From positions 558,001 through 622,000 of the forward strand of contig WMKK01000010.1 of the NCBI GenBank assembly GCA_012295225.1: DNA of 64,000 bases, given 5' to 3'. Numbering within the stretch: position 1 is the stretch's first letter; each line of letters begins with the position of its first letter. A model generated the notes under the pieces. The model made no database searches and was not told the DNA's origin. It saw only the letters and a list, made by a program, of their open reading frames with translations. The position numbers and the translations under genes are program-made. Positions 20,358-30,413 of the stretch are shown here, piece after piece. The DNA is from Ostreococcus mediterraneus. Its lineage: Eukaryota; Chlorophyta; Mamiellophyceae; Mamiellales; Bathycoccaceae.

Positions 20358-23300
20358 TTAGTCTCCTTCGTCGGTGTGCGCGTGCGCCTTGAGCAGGTAG
20401 TGCGCGAAGAGTGGAAGATCTGGAAAGGTGTGCGCAAAGTACGCCTCGACGATTTTCCTCGACGACGTCCAGGGATCGGCGTTTGTATCTTCCGGGCGAA
20501 GTAGAGTTGCGGCGTTGGCGCCAAGGGCACGAAGCATTTCTGCGCGTTCGGCTTCGAGCGGTGGGTGCTCGTGCATGTTGCGAGCAAAGCGTACGAGATC
20601 GAATAAGCGGTCTCCGTAGGATAAATTCGCGAGGGGAGACGCTTGCGTCTTTGCCGCTGCCGCGCTGACATCGACGTCCTCGGTGCTAGTGTTACCGCCA
20701 CGGCGGTTTTTACGCTTTGGGCGCGCATTGGCTTTTGCGACACGAGATTCTTCCCACGTTTGCTGCATATCTGCAGTGCGTCTGACGTATCTCTCTGCGC
20801 GCGTCAGAAGCGACGGCACGACGATGGACTTCCAGTTTCGCACCGTTTGCGCGGCACGTTCGGCTTGCCCGGGTCGTCCTTTCCATACCGTGTGCGCGAG
20901 ATCACTTTCCTCTTTTTCGGTCAAATCGCGGACGATTCGACGATCGAAGACTTCGCGAATGGCATCCATGCAATCTTCCGCATCCCAAAGCACGGGGTGC
21001 TCGCACACCTCCGTCGACGTGGGGCGCTCACGAGGGTCAGGATCCAACATGCGATGAAGTAATTCTCGCGCCGCAACCGTGGTATTCATCGGAAGCTTCG
21101 CCGTTTCGAGTGCTTGCAGACTGAACTTGCCTTTGACGATGCGTTGATTCTCGAAACCGACGTCAAGCGCCGTGGAGGCGTTGAAATCATCGCCGCCGCC
21201 GCTTTTGTTGCGCGTGTCCGCCTTTTTCTCTTGCTTATATGGCGACTGTAATCCAGTCATGATGGTATACATTAAGCACCCAAAACTCCATACATCGACT
21301 TTCGGAGTGAGCTGAGCATTCAGCAGTACCTCCGGTGGGCGACCTTGCAGACCAATGTTTACGCCGTAGCCTTCAAATGTCGTCAGCGAGTACGTGTTCC
21401 CATCCGTCGCCTTGTTGACATCTTTTAACCGCACACCCAAACCTAAATCTGCAAGCTTAAACTCGCCTTCGCTGCCACGCAAACAATTATCAGCCTTGAT
21501 GTCGTTGTGCGTAACCCCGGCTAAATGGACATCCTCAACGGCGTGCGCGAGCTGCCGCACGGCGTCCATGCGATCGATGTGTGAAATAGCAGGAGCGCCG
21601 CCTCGAGATCCAGCGTTTTTCAACCAAGTAGCGAGCGACTCACCGCATAACTCCATGGCAGAATAAATGGCGCCATCTCCGCGATCGACGTCGAGTTTGC
21701 TGCCAAGAATGTACGTCACGCGCGTACTGCGCTCGTTCAAGTGTCGATGAATCGCTATTTCGCGCTCAACGAGCGACTTCATGTTATCACCTCGTTCGCC
21801 AGGCGGTAGTGGAATGCGCTTGATTGCGGCGTCTCGACGGACGACGCGATTGCCCGCACCTTCATCGTAGAACCCTTTGAACACAATCGTGCCGAGCGAG
21901 CCTCTGCCGAGAATCTCGGCTTCGTTGTACCAAATGTTCCGCCCGGCGTTTACCCAGCGATCACTATCGGAATCACTCCCTGACGTTGGTGCCGGGAGAA
22001 GAGAATCCGTGATGCGATGCGTGCGAATGAATGCCTGAATTTGCCGCTCGAGGTTTTCAAGTTTGGTTTCCGCGCTAAAAACGATGTCTTGATCGACGCC
22101 GACTTGCTTCGCGATGTTGATTTTCTCGCGCAACTTCATAGGATCGACGTCTTCAGCCGCGTGCAACAAATCACGCGCGGCATCGAGCGCTTTTACTCGC
22201 GCCCGTCCGCTTTGGCTCGCATTTGCCGCCGCTTCGACGTCTGCGGCATCGAGTTGAATCGCATCCATGAGTTCCGGCGTGATATCGTCCTCACTTAAAT
22301 CGTCCATTCTATCTTGTGAGACTTGGATCGCTGAACCCGCCAGTCGAGCTTGAATTCTCGATGACAGCTCATTCATAAGTCGTTCGGTTTCTACGCTTTC
22401 GGCTTCAAGCGCCTGCGGGCCTCCTTCGACGGGCATCGGCGCCGAAACTAGTGTGTTGATTCTTTGCACCGTGTCTAAAAACGCTTGGCGGTGCATTTCG
22501 CCGAGGGCGGCTATTTGTTCCACCTTGCCCAACTCCATAGTGAATGCCATCACAGAAGAGTCCATCATAGGTAAATTCACTTGCGATATCTTCCCTTTCG
22601 CGTTCCACATGTCTCGTAAAAGTACTTCAGCCTTGACGGCGTCAGCGTCCTCGCGTGAGGCTGTGATATCCTTTGAACGCGCCGTGAGCGCCTTCAATTC
22701 AGCGCGCAAGTCTGCTTTGCGAACGGCGATACGGAACTCACGTAAAGCGTCGAAAATTTTCGTCACGGGTGGAAAAAGCTTCGCTTTGCCTTCCTCAGAG
22801 TCGTAAAAATTAATCAGCTTGCGCTCCTCCTCAAGAATGGCTTCGTCTGTTAACTCTCCTCGAAGAAATTTGTGCGTGTGCTGCGTCGTGTCCACAATGG
22901 AATCCCCAAACGAGCGCGTGCGCGACCGCAAACGATTTATAAATCGCAATCCTCCGAACAGTGCATTCATCAAAAACCATCGCGCGTCGTGCTGCTTACC
23001 CAAGTACGGCGCCGTGTATTCGTCAAACCATTTCCGCGCGCGTTCGCTCGTCATCTCGCCAAACTTGTCGAGCTCGCCGTTACTCATCATGCGCGTGACT
23101 TCGGGCAAAGTCAATCCATTATGCGACCATTCGCTCAACCATTGATCTTGGATGTTGTCGAGCTGCGTTGCAAATCGCGAGTTGTGCTCGGCCACCGCGG
23201 CGTTGGATGTGATCTTTGTCATCTCGCTCATAAACTCATCCCACTGATCCCCTACGGCGACGTTTGACCCGCGGTGACCGGCAAACTCGAGCCCGCACAC

Positions 23301-24215
23301 CACCACTCTACAATCTACTTTCTTCGCCACGCGCAGCGCGGTTTGGATGTCTTTTTCTATCAGCGTCCTATTGTCTTGTGAATTCAGCGGAGGAAGCACC
23401 CACACAAAGAGCTGCGGCGGCGTCAATCCTCGCTTATATTCTATGAGGCTCAAGTCCGTCATGGGCACCACGGTAATGGGCGTGTCCGGGCGTACCTCGA
23501 CCACGCGCCCGGATTCTTCGATGCGCTTGACGAGCATCTGATGCAATCGCTGGCCTTCCCAGTCGCGAGGTAACCCCGCGAGCGTCACGTACACGTTGGG
23601 CTGAATCATCGGAATAAATAAGGGCGAATACTTTGACCGCCCCGCAGCTTGCCTCAACAGCATGTTTGCCGTGAGGTAGTCAAACAACGCCTCTCCGCGC
23701 TGCGTGAGTTCGATGTCCATCGTTTTGTTACTTCGTACGTTGTACAGAAAGGTTGATTTCCGCGACGAGCCGCTTCCAAAGTTTATAAACTTTGTCTTGG
23801 CGTTTGGATTCTGCCCAACCACCGCGCCCGTGATCACCACACTTCGCCAAAAACCTTCATTTTGCGATTGACACAACCATTTCCACATCGCGGGCGCAAA
23901 AGATGGCGTCAACTCCTCCTTGGGCGTCGGAGCCGCGCCGCCCCACGCGCGCGCCAACCACCTCGGCCGCGCCAAGTCGGGCTCGTACGTCTTCTGAATC
24001 GCCAGCGAATACTCCGTGGTTTCATTCCCAGTCAACGGCACCACTACTTTATCATACGTCCAGTGATAATTCTGCGCGAGCCACGACGCGAGCAGCTTCG
24101 ATCCAGGCCGCGGCGTCGCCAATCCGAGTTCGCGAGCGCGCGCGAGCTCCGCCGAAGCGTACGCGCGCGTCGAACCTCCCGCCACCGCGTTCACCGAAGC
24201 CGACGACGACGACGC

Positions 24216-24252
<37 letters not shown>

Positions 24253-24422
24253 CCGCGCGCGCCAAACCCACCACTCGCGGACCCAGCGCCGCGCGCGCCG
24301 TCCGAAGCCGAAGACGAAGACGCGCCCGCCGACGACGCCCGCCGAACCGCCGCCGCCCGCCCGCCGCCGTCCACCGCCTGCACCACCGCCCGTCTCGCCT
24401 CAGCGCCCGCGCGCTTCATCAT
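20358..24422 (-). CDS. IRE1-type kinase with KEN endoribonuclease domain, organelle-like N terminus
   Basis: A 1354-residue single-exon protein. The C-terminal third is IRE1-like. The kinase (~836-1148) has glycine loop LGRGSLGTIVFKG, lysine RDAAIKRI, HND (for HRD) at D974, DLG (for DFG) at D992, and the IRE1-specific kinase-KEN junction ARELLHRMLDPDPRERP...HPVLWDAED. The KEN domain (~1149-1345) has NWKSIVVP, then SYGDRLFDLVRFARNMHEH with Y, R, N and H at 1269, 1281, 1282 and 1286 matching catalytic Y892, R905, N906 and H910 of human IRE1, and ends YFAHTFPDLPLFAHYLL. Upstream there is no signal peptide, lumenal propeller or transmembrane helix. Instead there is an Arg/Ser-rich presequence ending TRAYASAEL, then ~700 soluble residues I do not recognise. 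The kinase-KEN call is firm; organelle location is inferred. Confidence 0.88.
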
Positions 24423-24679
24423 CACACCGCGTCACCGCCTCCACCACCACCCACGTCGTCGTCGTCGGCCTCGTCCTCCTCGGCCTCGTCCTCCTCGACG
24501 CCCGTCGCCACCGACCGATGTCCGCCGCGACGCCCCGACGCCAATCCTCCGCTCCCCCGACCGCGTCGCGCGCCTCGCGACGCGCCGTGCGAGCACGCGA
24601 CGCGCGCGCGCGGTGTGTCGACGGCGCACGCGCGTTCGCCGTCGTCGATCGCGTCGTGAACCATGCAAAACGGACACAT
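24422..24679 (-). other. Upstream ORF overlapping the kinase start (TGATG)
   Basis: An 85-codon frame from ATG 24679 (MCPFCMVHDAIDDGERAC) ends in TGA sharing its last base with the kinase ATG. The C-terminal half is Asp/Glu- and Gly-rich. The TGATG overlap is a layout that can allow termination-reinitiation. Whether it is transcribed with the kinase cannot be told from sequence; it may be chance in the 5' leader. Confidence 0.3.
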
Positions 24680-24703
24680 CACCAGCGCGCCAGTCCGGGA
24701 GAT

Positions 24704-25661
24704 CACCTTATTTAAGGACCTTAAAGCGCCATATGTCCGATCGACTTTTTGGGCGCGATTGACCAATTATGACCAGGCAAATGGGTATTGAACGCGACAT
24801 TCTTCACGTGCGTCGCGCGACGACGCGTTATTTGTGACATTTTTCAACGCGAGTGAGTGACACTGTATAGTTTCTATCGCGTAACCAAGTTTCGTGAGAT
24901 TTGGCGTCGATTTGACGGCGCGGTGGATTGAAATGTGCGTTTAGGGCGCAAGAGTCCCTCGGGCAGCTTGAGTTGTGAACGGTCAGATGTCACGATGTGC
25001 GTCGACGCACAGCCGTCATATCGATGCGTTAGAGGCATGGACACACGGCGTGCGTGAGTGTAATTCATATGAACATGCCCTTTTCATGCTCTCTTTCGGC
25101 ATGGCTCGCGCGAGTGCGTCACGTTGAGTACTTTTTCATCTGTCAGCTTTGGCCAAAATGACTGAAAAATGGCCGAAATGGGTGAAAATGTCAAATATTC
25201 AACGGGGCATTGACGCGTTAAATTGCGCTTAAATTTCATCTAGAACGGATAATCATGTTGTATTAAAACATCAGACACATGACGCATCAAACTGAACCGA
25301 TTTTAGGCCGCTATGTAAGAGATGTGCGTCGACGCACTCCTTGACATCTGACCGTTCACGACCCATGCGGGCAGAGGGACTGTTGCGCCCAAAACGCCAA
25401 AAACACACAAAATAACGCACATTTCAACCCACCGCGCCGTCAAATCGACGCCACGACGCGTGAAACTTGGTTACGCGATAGAAACTATACAGTGCCACGC
25501 ACTCGCGTTGAAAAATGTCACACGTAACCATGACCCGTCGTCGCGCGCGTCGCGTGATGAGAATGTCGCATTCAATACCCATTTCGCCGGTCATGATTGG
25601 TCAAACACGTTCAAAGAGGTTCATTCAGACATGTCGCGCTTTGAGATCCTTAAATACGGTG
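24704..25661. repeat. Large imperfect foldback (inverted repeat) of ~960 bp
   Basis: The left arm (24704-~25012) and right arm (~25318-25661) are inverted copies, roughly four-fifths identical by eye, around a ~305-bp AT-richer spacer. Exact shared blocks include 33 bp (24861-24893 with 25462-25494), 24 bp (24903-24926) and 23 bp (24833-24855). Each arm's inner end carries the palindrome GTGCGTCGACGCAC (24997-25010, 25324-25337). Each outer end carries CCTTAAATA reading outwards towards the flanking gene (minus at 24709-24717, plus at 25648-25656). No long open frame is conserved between the arms and no clear target-site duplication flanks them. It could be a MITE/foldback DNA element or an inverted duplication of a promoter region. 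Confidence 0.8.
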
Positions 25662-25764
25662 CTCGCCCCGACTGCGCGCCGCGTGTCCGAATATTCCCCG
25701 CCGCGTCTCGTCCCCACGTGAGGTCGTCATCGACCGGTCGCGACCAGGGACAAGGGGCGACCAG

Positions 25765-25788
25765 TCGCGCGATGACGTCATCGCGCGA
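25765..25788. promoter_or_regulatory. 24-bp perfect palindrome centred on TGACGTCA
   Basis: The palindrome arms are TCGCGCGA and the centre is ATGACGTCAT; TGACGTCA (25773-25780) is the consensus CRE/bZIP dimer site. It lies ~400 bp upstream of the PWWP gene start and ~1.35 kb from the kinase start. Binding is inferred from the motif. Confidence 0.5.
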
Positions 25789-25814
25789 TCGACCTCGACC
25801 TCGATCGGCGCGCG

Positions 25815-26056
25815 AGTTCGATCGCGCGTTCGATCGATCGAGTTCGATCGAGTTCGATCGATCGAGTTCGATCGATCGATCGCGATCGACGACGGACGAC
25901 GGAGGCCGACGACGACGCATCGCGGGCACTCTGCGACGCGCGCGGCGCGCTCGCGCACGGTGGTGACGCGCGTACGACCGGGCGATAGATAGATAGATAG
26001 AACGACTGGCTCAGGACGCGAGGCGAGGCGAGGCGAGGCGAGGCGAGGCGAGGCGA
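25815..26056. repeat. Simple-repeat leader: GATC-rich, GATA and AGGCG arrays
   Basis: Three arrays lie in tandem upstream of the PWWP gene: a GATCGA/GAGTTC-rich stretch (25815-25890), GATA repeats (25984-26000) and about seven AGGCG units (26019-26055). They probably form part of its promoter or 5' leader. Together with the foldback they make the 24,423-26,186 interval the least gene-like part of the window. Confidence 0.8.
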
Positions 26057-26186
26057 CCGTCGTGGACGTCGTCGGAATTCATTCATCGATTCAGCGATTC
26101 AGCGATTGAGCGATTGATTGTCCGAGATCTCCAAAGGCTGCACGACGGACGGACGACGACGACGACGACGACGACGGACGAGGAGG

Positions 26187-28493
26187 ATGCTGATGGCGAC
26201 GTCGGTGTCGTGTCGTGAACACACGCACGCGAGCGCGACGATGAAGACGATGAAGACGACGACGACGACGACGACGACGGGCGCGGAGGACGATCTCGCG
26301 AAGATGGCGACGTCGGGCGAGGGATCGCGCGACGACGCGGACGTCGGCGGAGGGAAAGTGTCGTCGCGCACCGCGGTGGTGGGTGACGACGGTGCGTGCG
26401 AACGTAACGCGACGCCGCCGTTAGAGTGCGATACGAATGCGATTCGTGCGAGGGATGGGCACGCGCACGTGGTCGGGGATGAGTCGGATGGGGCGGATGA
26501 GGAATTGGCGCGGATGCGCGCGCGGGCGTCGTCGAGGTTTCAGCGAGGGACGAGTCGGGAGGCGATGCGCGCCGAGTTGTATCAGATGGGCCAACGTGAG
26601 TTGCAAGCGATGTTTTGTGATATGTTTGAACGGGCGACGACGAGTAATAATAATCAGTGGTTGCGTAGACGCATCGCCACCGGGTTGGGGTTGGAGGATG
26701 CGGCGAGCGCCGCGAACGAGCGCGGGGCGGCGAATGTCGGAGGCAAGGCGGATGGTGCGAGCGAGCCGAGAGCGTCGTCAAGACGGCAGGTGCCGCGGCG
26801 TTTGAGCGCGGCGGATGGTATGCATACGGTGCCGATAAAGAGTGAACACGTCGCGTTGGAGGACTCGGCGGATTTCACTCCGGATGGCATTCGCAAGTCT
26901 CGACGGGCGGTGAAGCCCAAGGCGATGTTTGATAGCGATGCGTTTCCGTCGGCGGCGAAACAGAGCGAAGAGCGACGACGGGAGAAGAAACGACTCGAGG
27001 CTGCGGAACAAGCGGCGTCGACTTCAGGGCGCGAAAGTCCAAACGGGAAAGCCGCCGTCGGTCGACGCGTGCGCGTGTATTGGCCGTTTGAGCAGCAGTT
27101 TTTCGCCGGCGTCGTGGCGGCGTACAACGGACGCACGAACAAGTATTTGATCAACTATGACGACGGTGATCAAGAGGAAATCGTGCTGGGCGTGTACGGG
27201 ACAGAACATCAATACCAACATCAACACGCGAGTCGCGACCGGGATGGCGGCGACGACGAGCGCGACGACGAGCGCGGCGCGGCTCCGTTGGATGCCGCGC
27301 CAGAGGGACCGCTTCCGGCAATGCCGCAACCGGGCAAGTCGGCGGATGTGCTCAAGACACTCCCGCCGAGCTGGCCCAACGCTGGCGCTTTGGTGTGGGG
27401 ACGCGTCAAAGGCCACGGATGGTGGCCGGGAACGGTGCACGCCAAGTGCTCTGGAAGTCAAGGCGTGCAAGAGGTGAGCTTTTTCGACAATTCCTTTGCG
27501 CGCGTGCACCGACACGACTTGTTGCCGTTTCGTGAATACTATCCAGTGTTGCATGACGCCAAAAAGACCTCCGGGTACGCCGAGGCGGTGTCGCGCGCGA
27601 CGGAGAGCTATGAAAGTCGCGCGCAGCGTTCGGCCAAGCGACGATCAAAAAAGGAGGACGCCACCCGCGTCATCGGCGGTGAACAAGATGGAGACGACGA
27701 GCCGAGGATCTGGCACTTTGAGAAAGAAGATGCCACGAAAAAGAGTTACCATAAGCGCATGAAGGAGCTCGATGCGCAACAAGGTGGTGCGCCCAAGCGT
27801 CAACGCGCATCCGCCGTCGAAGACGTGCCAATGTTTGACGCGCCGGCGCCGCCGCGCCAGTTGAGCGACTTGGCGAAGAGCTTGGAGGACATGAAGTCCA
27901 AGGTGGTACCGCTCGCAAAGGCTAGTCAGAAGCTTTTCGTCAAACACTTGGACGATTCCAACAACGGTGACGATGACGTGTGCTTGATTTCCGCCGACGA
28001 GCGCGTAGTGATGCTGGACGAGCTCGCGTCGATCGAGTCTCTCATCGCGTGGAGCGAGGGCAAGACGGAGCCGAAGACGACGTTCACCGCGTCGACGACA
28101 GCGACTGAGTTGGACTTTATGAATCCTCTCGCATCTATTGGAGGGTGGAAAGATCGTCCACGAAGTAACGAGTTGTCGCCCGTCGAATCGGCGTTGCTTC
28201 GTCAACCGAGTCAAGACTTGTTAAACGGCGACTTGGCTGGCATTCAATGGAACATGGACGCCATGAACGCCATCGCCGATCCAATGGGACTCGACCCACT
28301 CGGCACCGGTCTTGGCGGCGACGTCTCCGCGCAAACCGCGCCGTCGACGCCCGAGCAACACGGATTGGACTGCGACAGTCCGTTCACCATGAACGCCAAG
28401 AATGTCACCGATTCGTGCGCCACGCTTCACGGCACTTACGTTAAAGGCGAAGTCGACGAGCTCCTTCCCACCGCCGCCACTCAGGCGTCGTAA
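26187..28493 (+). CDS. Tudor-like and PWWP domain chromatin protein
   Basis: A 768-residue protein. A poly-Thr run from ACG repeats lies near the N terminus. A Tudor-like domain (nt ~27055-27185: GRRVRVYWPFEQQFFAGVVAAYNGRTNKYLINYDDGDQEEI) resembles those of plant ATX1/MSH6-type proteins. A PWWP domain (nt ~27385-27560: GALVWGRVKGHGWWPGTVH...SFFDNSFARVHRHDLLPF) has the aromatic cage used to read methylated histone H3. Basic nuclear-localisation-like segments follow (KRRSKKED, KRQR). These domains point to a chromatin reader; no SET or other catalytic domain is present. An earlier in-frame TTG is rejected; of two close ATGs (26187 and 26193) the first was taken. UCH-L3 follows on the same strand after 196 bp. 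Confidence 0.85.
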   Translation: MLMATSVSCREHTHASATMKTMKTTTTTTTTGAEDDLAKMATSGEGSRDDADVGGGKVSSRTAVVGDDGACERNATPPLECDTNAIRARDGHAHVVGDESDGADEELARMRARASSRFQRGTSREAMRAELYQMGQRELQAMFCDMFERATTSNNNQWLRRRIATGLGLEDAASAANERGAANVGGKADGASEPRASSRRQVPRRLSAADGMHTVPIKSEHVALEDSADFTPDGIRKSRRAVKPKAMFDSDAFPSAAKQSEERRREKKRLEAAEQAASTSGRESPNGKAAVGRRVRVYWPFEQQFFAGVVAAYNGRTNKYLINYDDGDQEEIVLGVYGTEHQYQHQHASRDRDGGDDERDDERGAAPLDAAPEGPLPAMPQPGKSADVLKTLPPSWPNAGALVWGRVKGHGWWPGTVHAKCSGSQGVQEVSFFDNSFARVHRHDLLPFREYYPVLHDAKKTSGYAEAVSRATESYESRAQRSAKRRSKKEDATRVIGGEQDGDDEPRIWHFEKEDATKKSYHKRMKELDAQQGGAPKRQRASAVEDVPMFDAPAPPRQLSDLAKSLEDMKSKVVPLAKASQKLFVKHLDDSNNGDDDVCLISADERVVMLDELASIESLIAWSEGKTEPKTTFTASTTATELDFMNPLASIGGWKDRPRSNELSPVESALLRQPSQDLLNGDLAGIQWNMDAMNAIADPMGLDPLGTGLGGDVSAQTAPSTPEQHGLDCDSPFTMNAKNVTDSCATLHGTYVKGEVDELLPTAATQAS

Positions 28494-28689
28494 ATTTCCA
28501 GTCCTTATTACTAGTTACCCACAGACAGGTTTCGCACTCGCTCGGGCATGGTTTCTTTTTTCAAAAAAGTGCACCGAGGGCGTCCTGATTTTTCCACGTG
28601 TAAAACGACACGAGACATGTACATCAATCCATCACTCACTCGCGCGCCCTCACATCTCGCGTCGCATCGCATCGACATCGCCTCACAAT

Positions 28690-29373
28690 ATGCCTAAAAA
28701 ATGGCTCCCACTCGAAGCGAACCCGGACGTGATGAATGCCTTCGCGCGCGCGCTCGGTTTATCGCCCTCGTACGCGTTTCACGACGTCTACGGATTCGAC
28801 GACGATGTGCTGGATTTCGTGCCCAAGCCGTGCGCGGCGGTGCTCGTGCTGTATCCGATCACGCCAGCCACTGAAGCGGTGCGTGGAGCGATCGACGGCG
28901 ACGAGCCTGACGTCCCACGCGAGTTGTGGTACGCCAAGCAAACGGTGTCGAACGCGTGCGGGACGATGGGGATCATTCACGCGGCGATGAACGCTCCGGC
29001 AACCGTCGTCGAGGAGGACAACTACTTCGCGTCGTTGCGCGCTCGTTGCGAAGGATTAGACGCCGACGCGCGGGCGAATGTGATTGAAAACGATGACGCG
29101 TTGGAAGTTGCGCACGTCGGGGCGAGCACGGAGGGTCAATCGGAGGTACCGGACATTAACGCGAACATTGACTTGCACTTTGTGACGTTTGCCGACGTGA
29201 ACGGTGGATTGTGGGAATTAGACGGACGTAAACCCGGGCCAGTGTACCATGGGCCGACGAGTGATGCGGGGTTGTTGAAAGATTCCGTGCCCGTGATTCG
29301 CAAGTACATGGATGCCGCGGATGGCTCGATACATTTTAACGTCATAGCGCTCGCGGCGAATTTGGACGCGTAA
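28690..29373 (+). CDS. UCHL3: Ubiquitin C-terminal hydrolase, UCH-L3 type
   Basis: A 227-residue cysteine protease of peptidase family C12. The catalytic set is complete: Gln in YAKQTVSNACGTMG, the nucleophile Cys in NACGTMG, His in NIDLHFVTF and Asp in LWELDGRK. The N terminus WLPLEANPDVMNAFARALGL matches UCH-L3, and the active-site crossover loop (nt ~29095-29160) is short. The length is that of UCH-L3, with no UCH37 C-terminal extension. It releases small adducts or peptides from the ubiquitin C terminus. The frame is open further upstream but the ATG at 28690 gives the family start. Confidence 0.95.
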   Translation: MPKKWLPLEANPDVMNAFARALGLSPSYAFHDVYGFDDDVLDFVPKPCAAVLVLYPITPATEAVRGAIDGDEPDVPRELWYAKQTVSNACGTMGIIHAAMNAPATVVEEDNYFASLRARCEGLDADARANVIENDDALEVAHVGASTEGQSEVPDINANIDLHFVTFADVNGGLWELDGRKPGPVYHGPTSDAGLLKDSVPVIRKYMDAADGSIHFNVIALAANLDA

Positions 29374-29537
29374 TCGACGGCAAGCTCTAGGCTTTGTAAC
29401 GACGACGATAAATTTGCCCTTTGAAAGTGCTACGAACGTGCGAGGCGCGCGTGGTGTCAATATCCATCGTCATGTCATTAAAATGAGTTCATATCTCGCG
29501 CTAAAGTATCTAAATTTGGGTCTCCGCCGACGACGTT

Positions 29538-30067
29538 TCAGTAATACGAGCCCTCTGGCGGTTGCGGGTTTCGTCGGCACTCCGGACGCATGAGCGCGTG
29601 ATACACGCCATTCAGCACGTCCTCAATCGTATTCGAACGCCTCCACGCCTGCGCGATTCCTAACGCCTTCAAATCTACCGTGCCGTCCGATTTCACAAAC
29701 GGCGCGTTGACGCGCGTCTTAAACTTCAACTGTGGCGGTTTCGTCGGGTACGTATCATCACACAAAATCGCCAATTCCAACACGCGCATATCAAACGTCG
29801 TCCCAGCTGGTCCTAAAATCGTTCCCGTCCACTGCGCCATGTCATCGTCGTCATCTACGCAAAGTAAACACGCGCGCGCGTCAGTCAAGGATCCAATCCG
29901 CTTTCTTCGTCATCGTCCACGTCGTCGCTCTTACGCGCACCTGCATCGGCCAATCCATAGGATAAATACGGAGGAAGACCCGTTCCGCCCTTTTCACCCT
30001 TTTCGAGCTCTTTCAACAGCTTGAACGCGCGCGGAACGACGACATCGTCACCACCGCCACCAAACAT
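29538..30067 (-). CDS. Ubiquitin-conjugating enzyme variant (MMS2/UEV1), two exons
   Basis: Exon 1 (30067-29941) encodes MFGGGGDDVVVPRAFKLLKE...YGLADA; an 86-bp intron (29940-29855, GTGCGC...GCGTAG, with CTGAC branch-like sequence) follows; exon 2 (29854-29538) continues DDDDMAQWTGTILGPAGTTFD. The joined 147-residue protein matches UEV throughout (VVVPRAF, WTGTILGP, YPTKPPQLKFKTRVN, WRRSNTIEDVL, QPPEGSYY). The active-site cysteine of E2 enzymes is absent, as expected of UEVs. With UBC13 it builds Lys63-linked ubiquitin chains for post-replication repair and signalling. It converges on UCH-L3. Confidence 0.95.
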
Positions 30068-30141
30068 GTTTCTCGACACCCACGAGCTCTCCCGCGAGCA
30101 CCGACGACGACTCGAGCACGCGTCGCCCGCGCGAACGACGG

Positions 30142-30348
30142 ATGGCGATAGACGCGCGAGTGATTTATGCGACCGCGACGCGCGTACGACGCGACGGTCG
30201 TGCGAGTGAGCTCTACGCGCCGCGCAATGTCGATCGATTCGCTCCAGCTGGCGAAACAGACGCGCTCGCGACGCGACGACGACGCTCGCGACGACGACGA
30301 CGGCGATGCGCGACGATGACGGAGGACAAAACGCGCAACGTTAAGTGA
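30142..30348 (+). CDS. Possible small basic protein, unknown
   Basis: A 68-residue frame (MAIDARVIYATATRVRRDGRASELYAPRN...) starts 75 bases from the divergent UEV start and ends 31 bases before a strong palindrome. The N-terminal half has ordinary composition; the rest is an Arg run ending KTRNVK. Position and a good ATG context support it, but the Arg run is what GC-rich non-coding DNA would also give. No family recognised. Confidence 0.3.
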   Translation: MAIDARVIYATATRVRRDGRASELYAPRNVDRFAPAGETDALATRRRRSRRRRRRCATMTEDKTRNVK

Positions 30349-30378
30349 TGAATATACCTATGCTTATAACGCTTACAC

Positions 30379-30413
30379 ACGGAGCACCGATGCGTGCACG
30401 CACGGTGCTCCGT
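30379..30413. other. Near-perfect 35-bp palindrome
   Basis: ACGGAGCACCG (30379-30389) pairs with CGGTGCTCCGT (30403-30413); the loop contains GCGTGCACGC, itself a palindrome. It lies 145 bases past the MIC10 stop (minus strand) and 31 bases past the candidate small gene (plus strand). The surrounding spacer 30068-30557 otherwise shows no recognised gene. Confidence 0.6.

Noticed and set aside
23862-24715. Long plus-strand Arg/Pro-rich frames over the kinase N terminus
   Set aside because: They are antisense to a well supported coding exon; poly-Ser codons read backwards give Arg/Pro/Thr runs.
24704-25661. Protein-coding transposon
   Set aside because: The arms contain only short frames that are not conserved between them, and no transposase signature was seen.
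26083-26781. Minus-strand 230-residue frame over the PWWP gene start
   Set aside because: Low-complexity antisense of ACG repeats; no domain.
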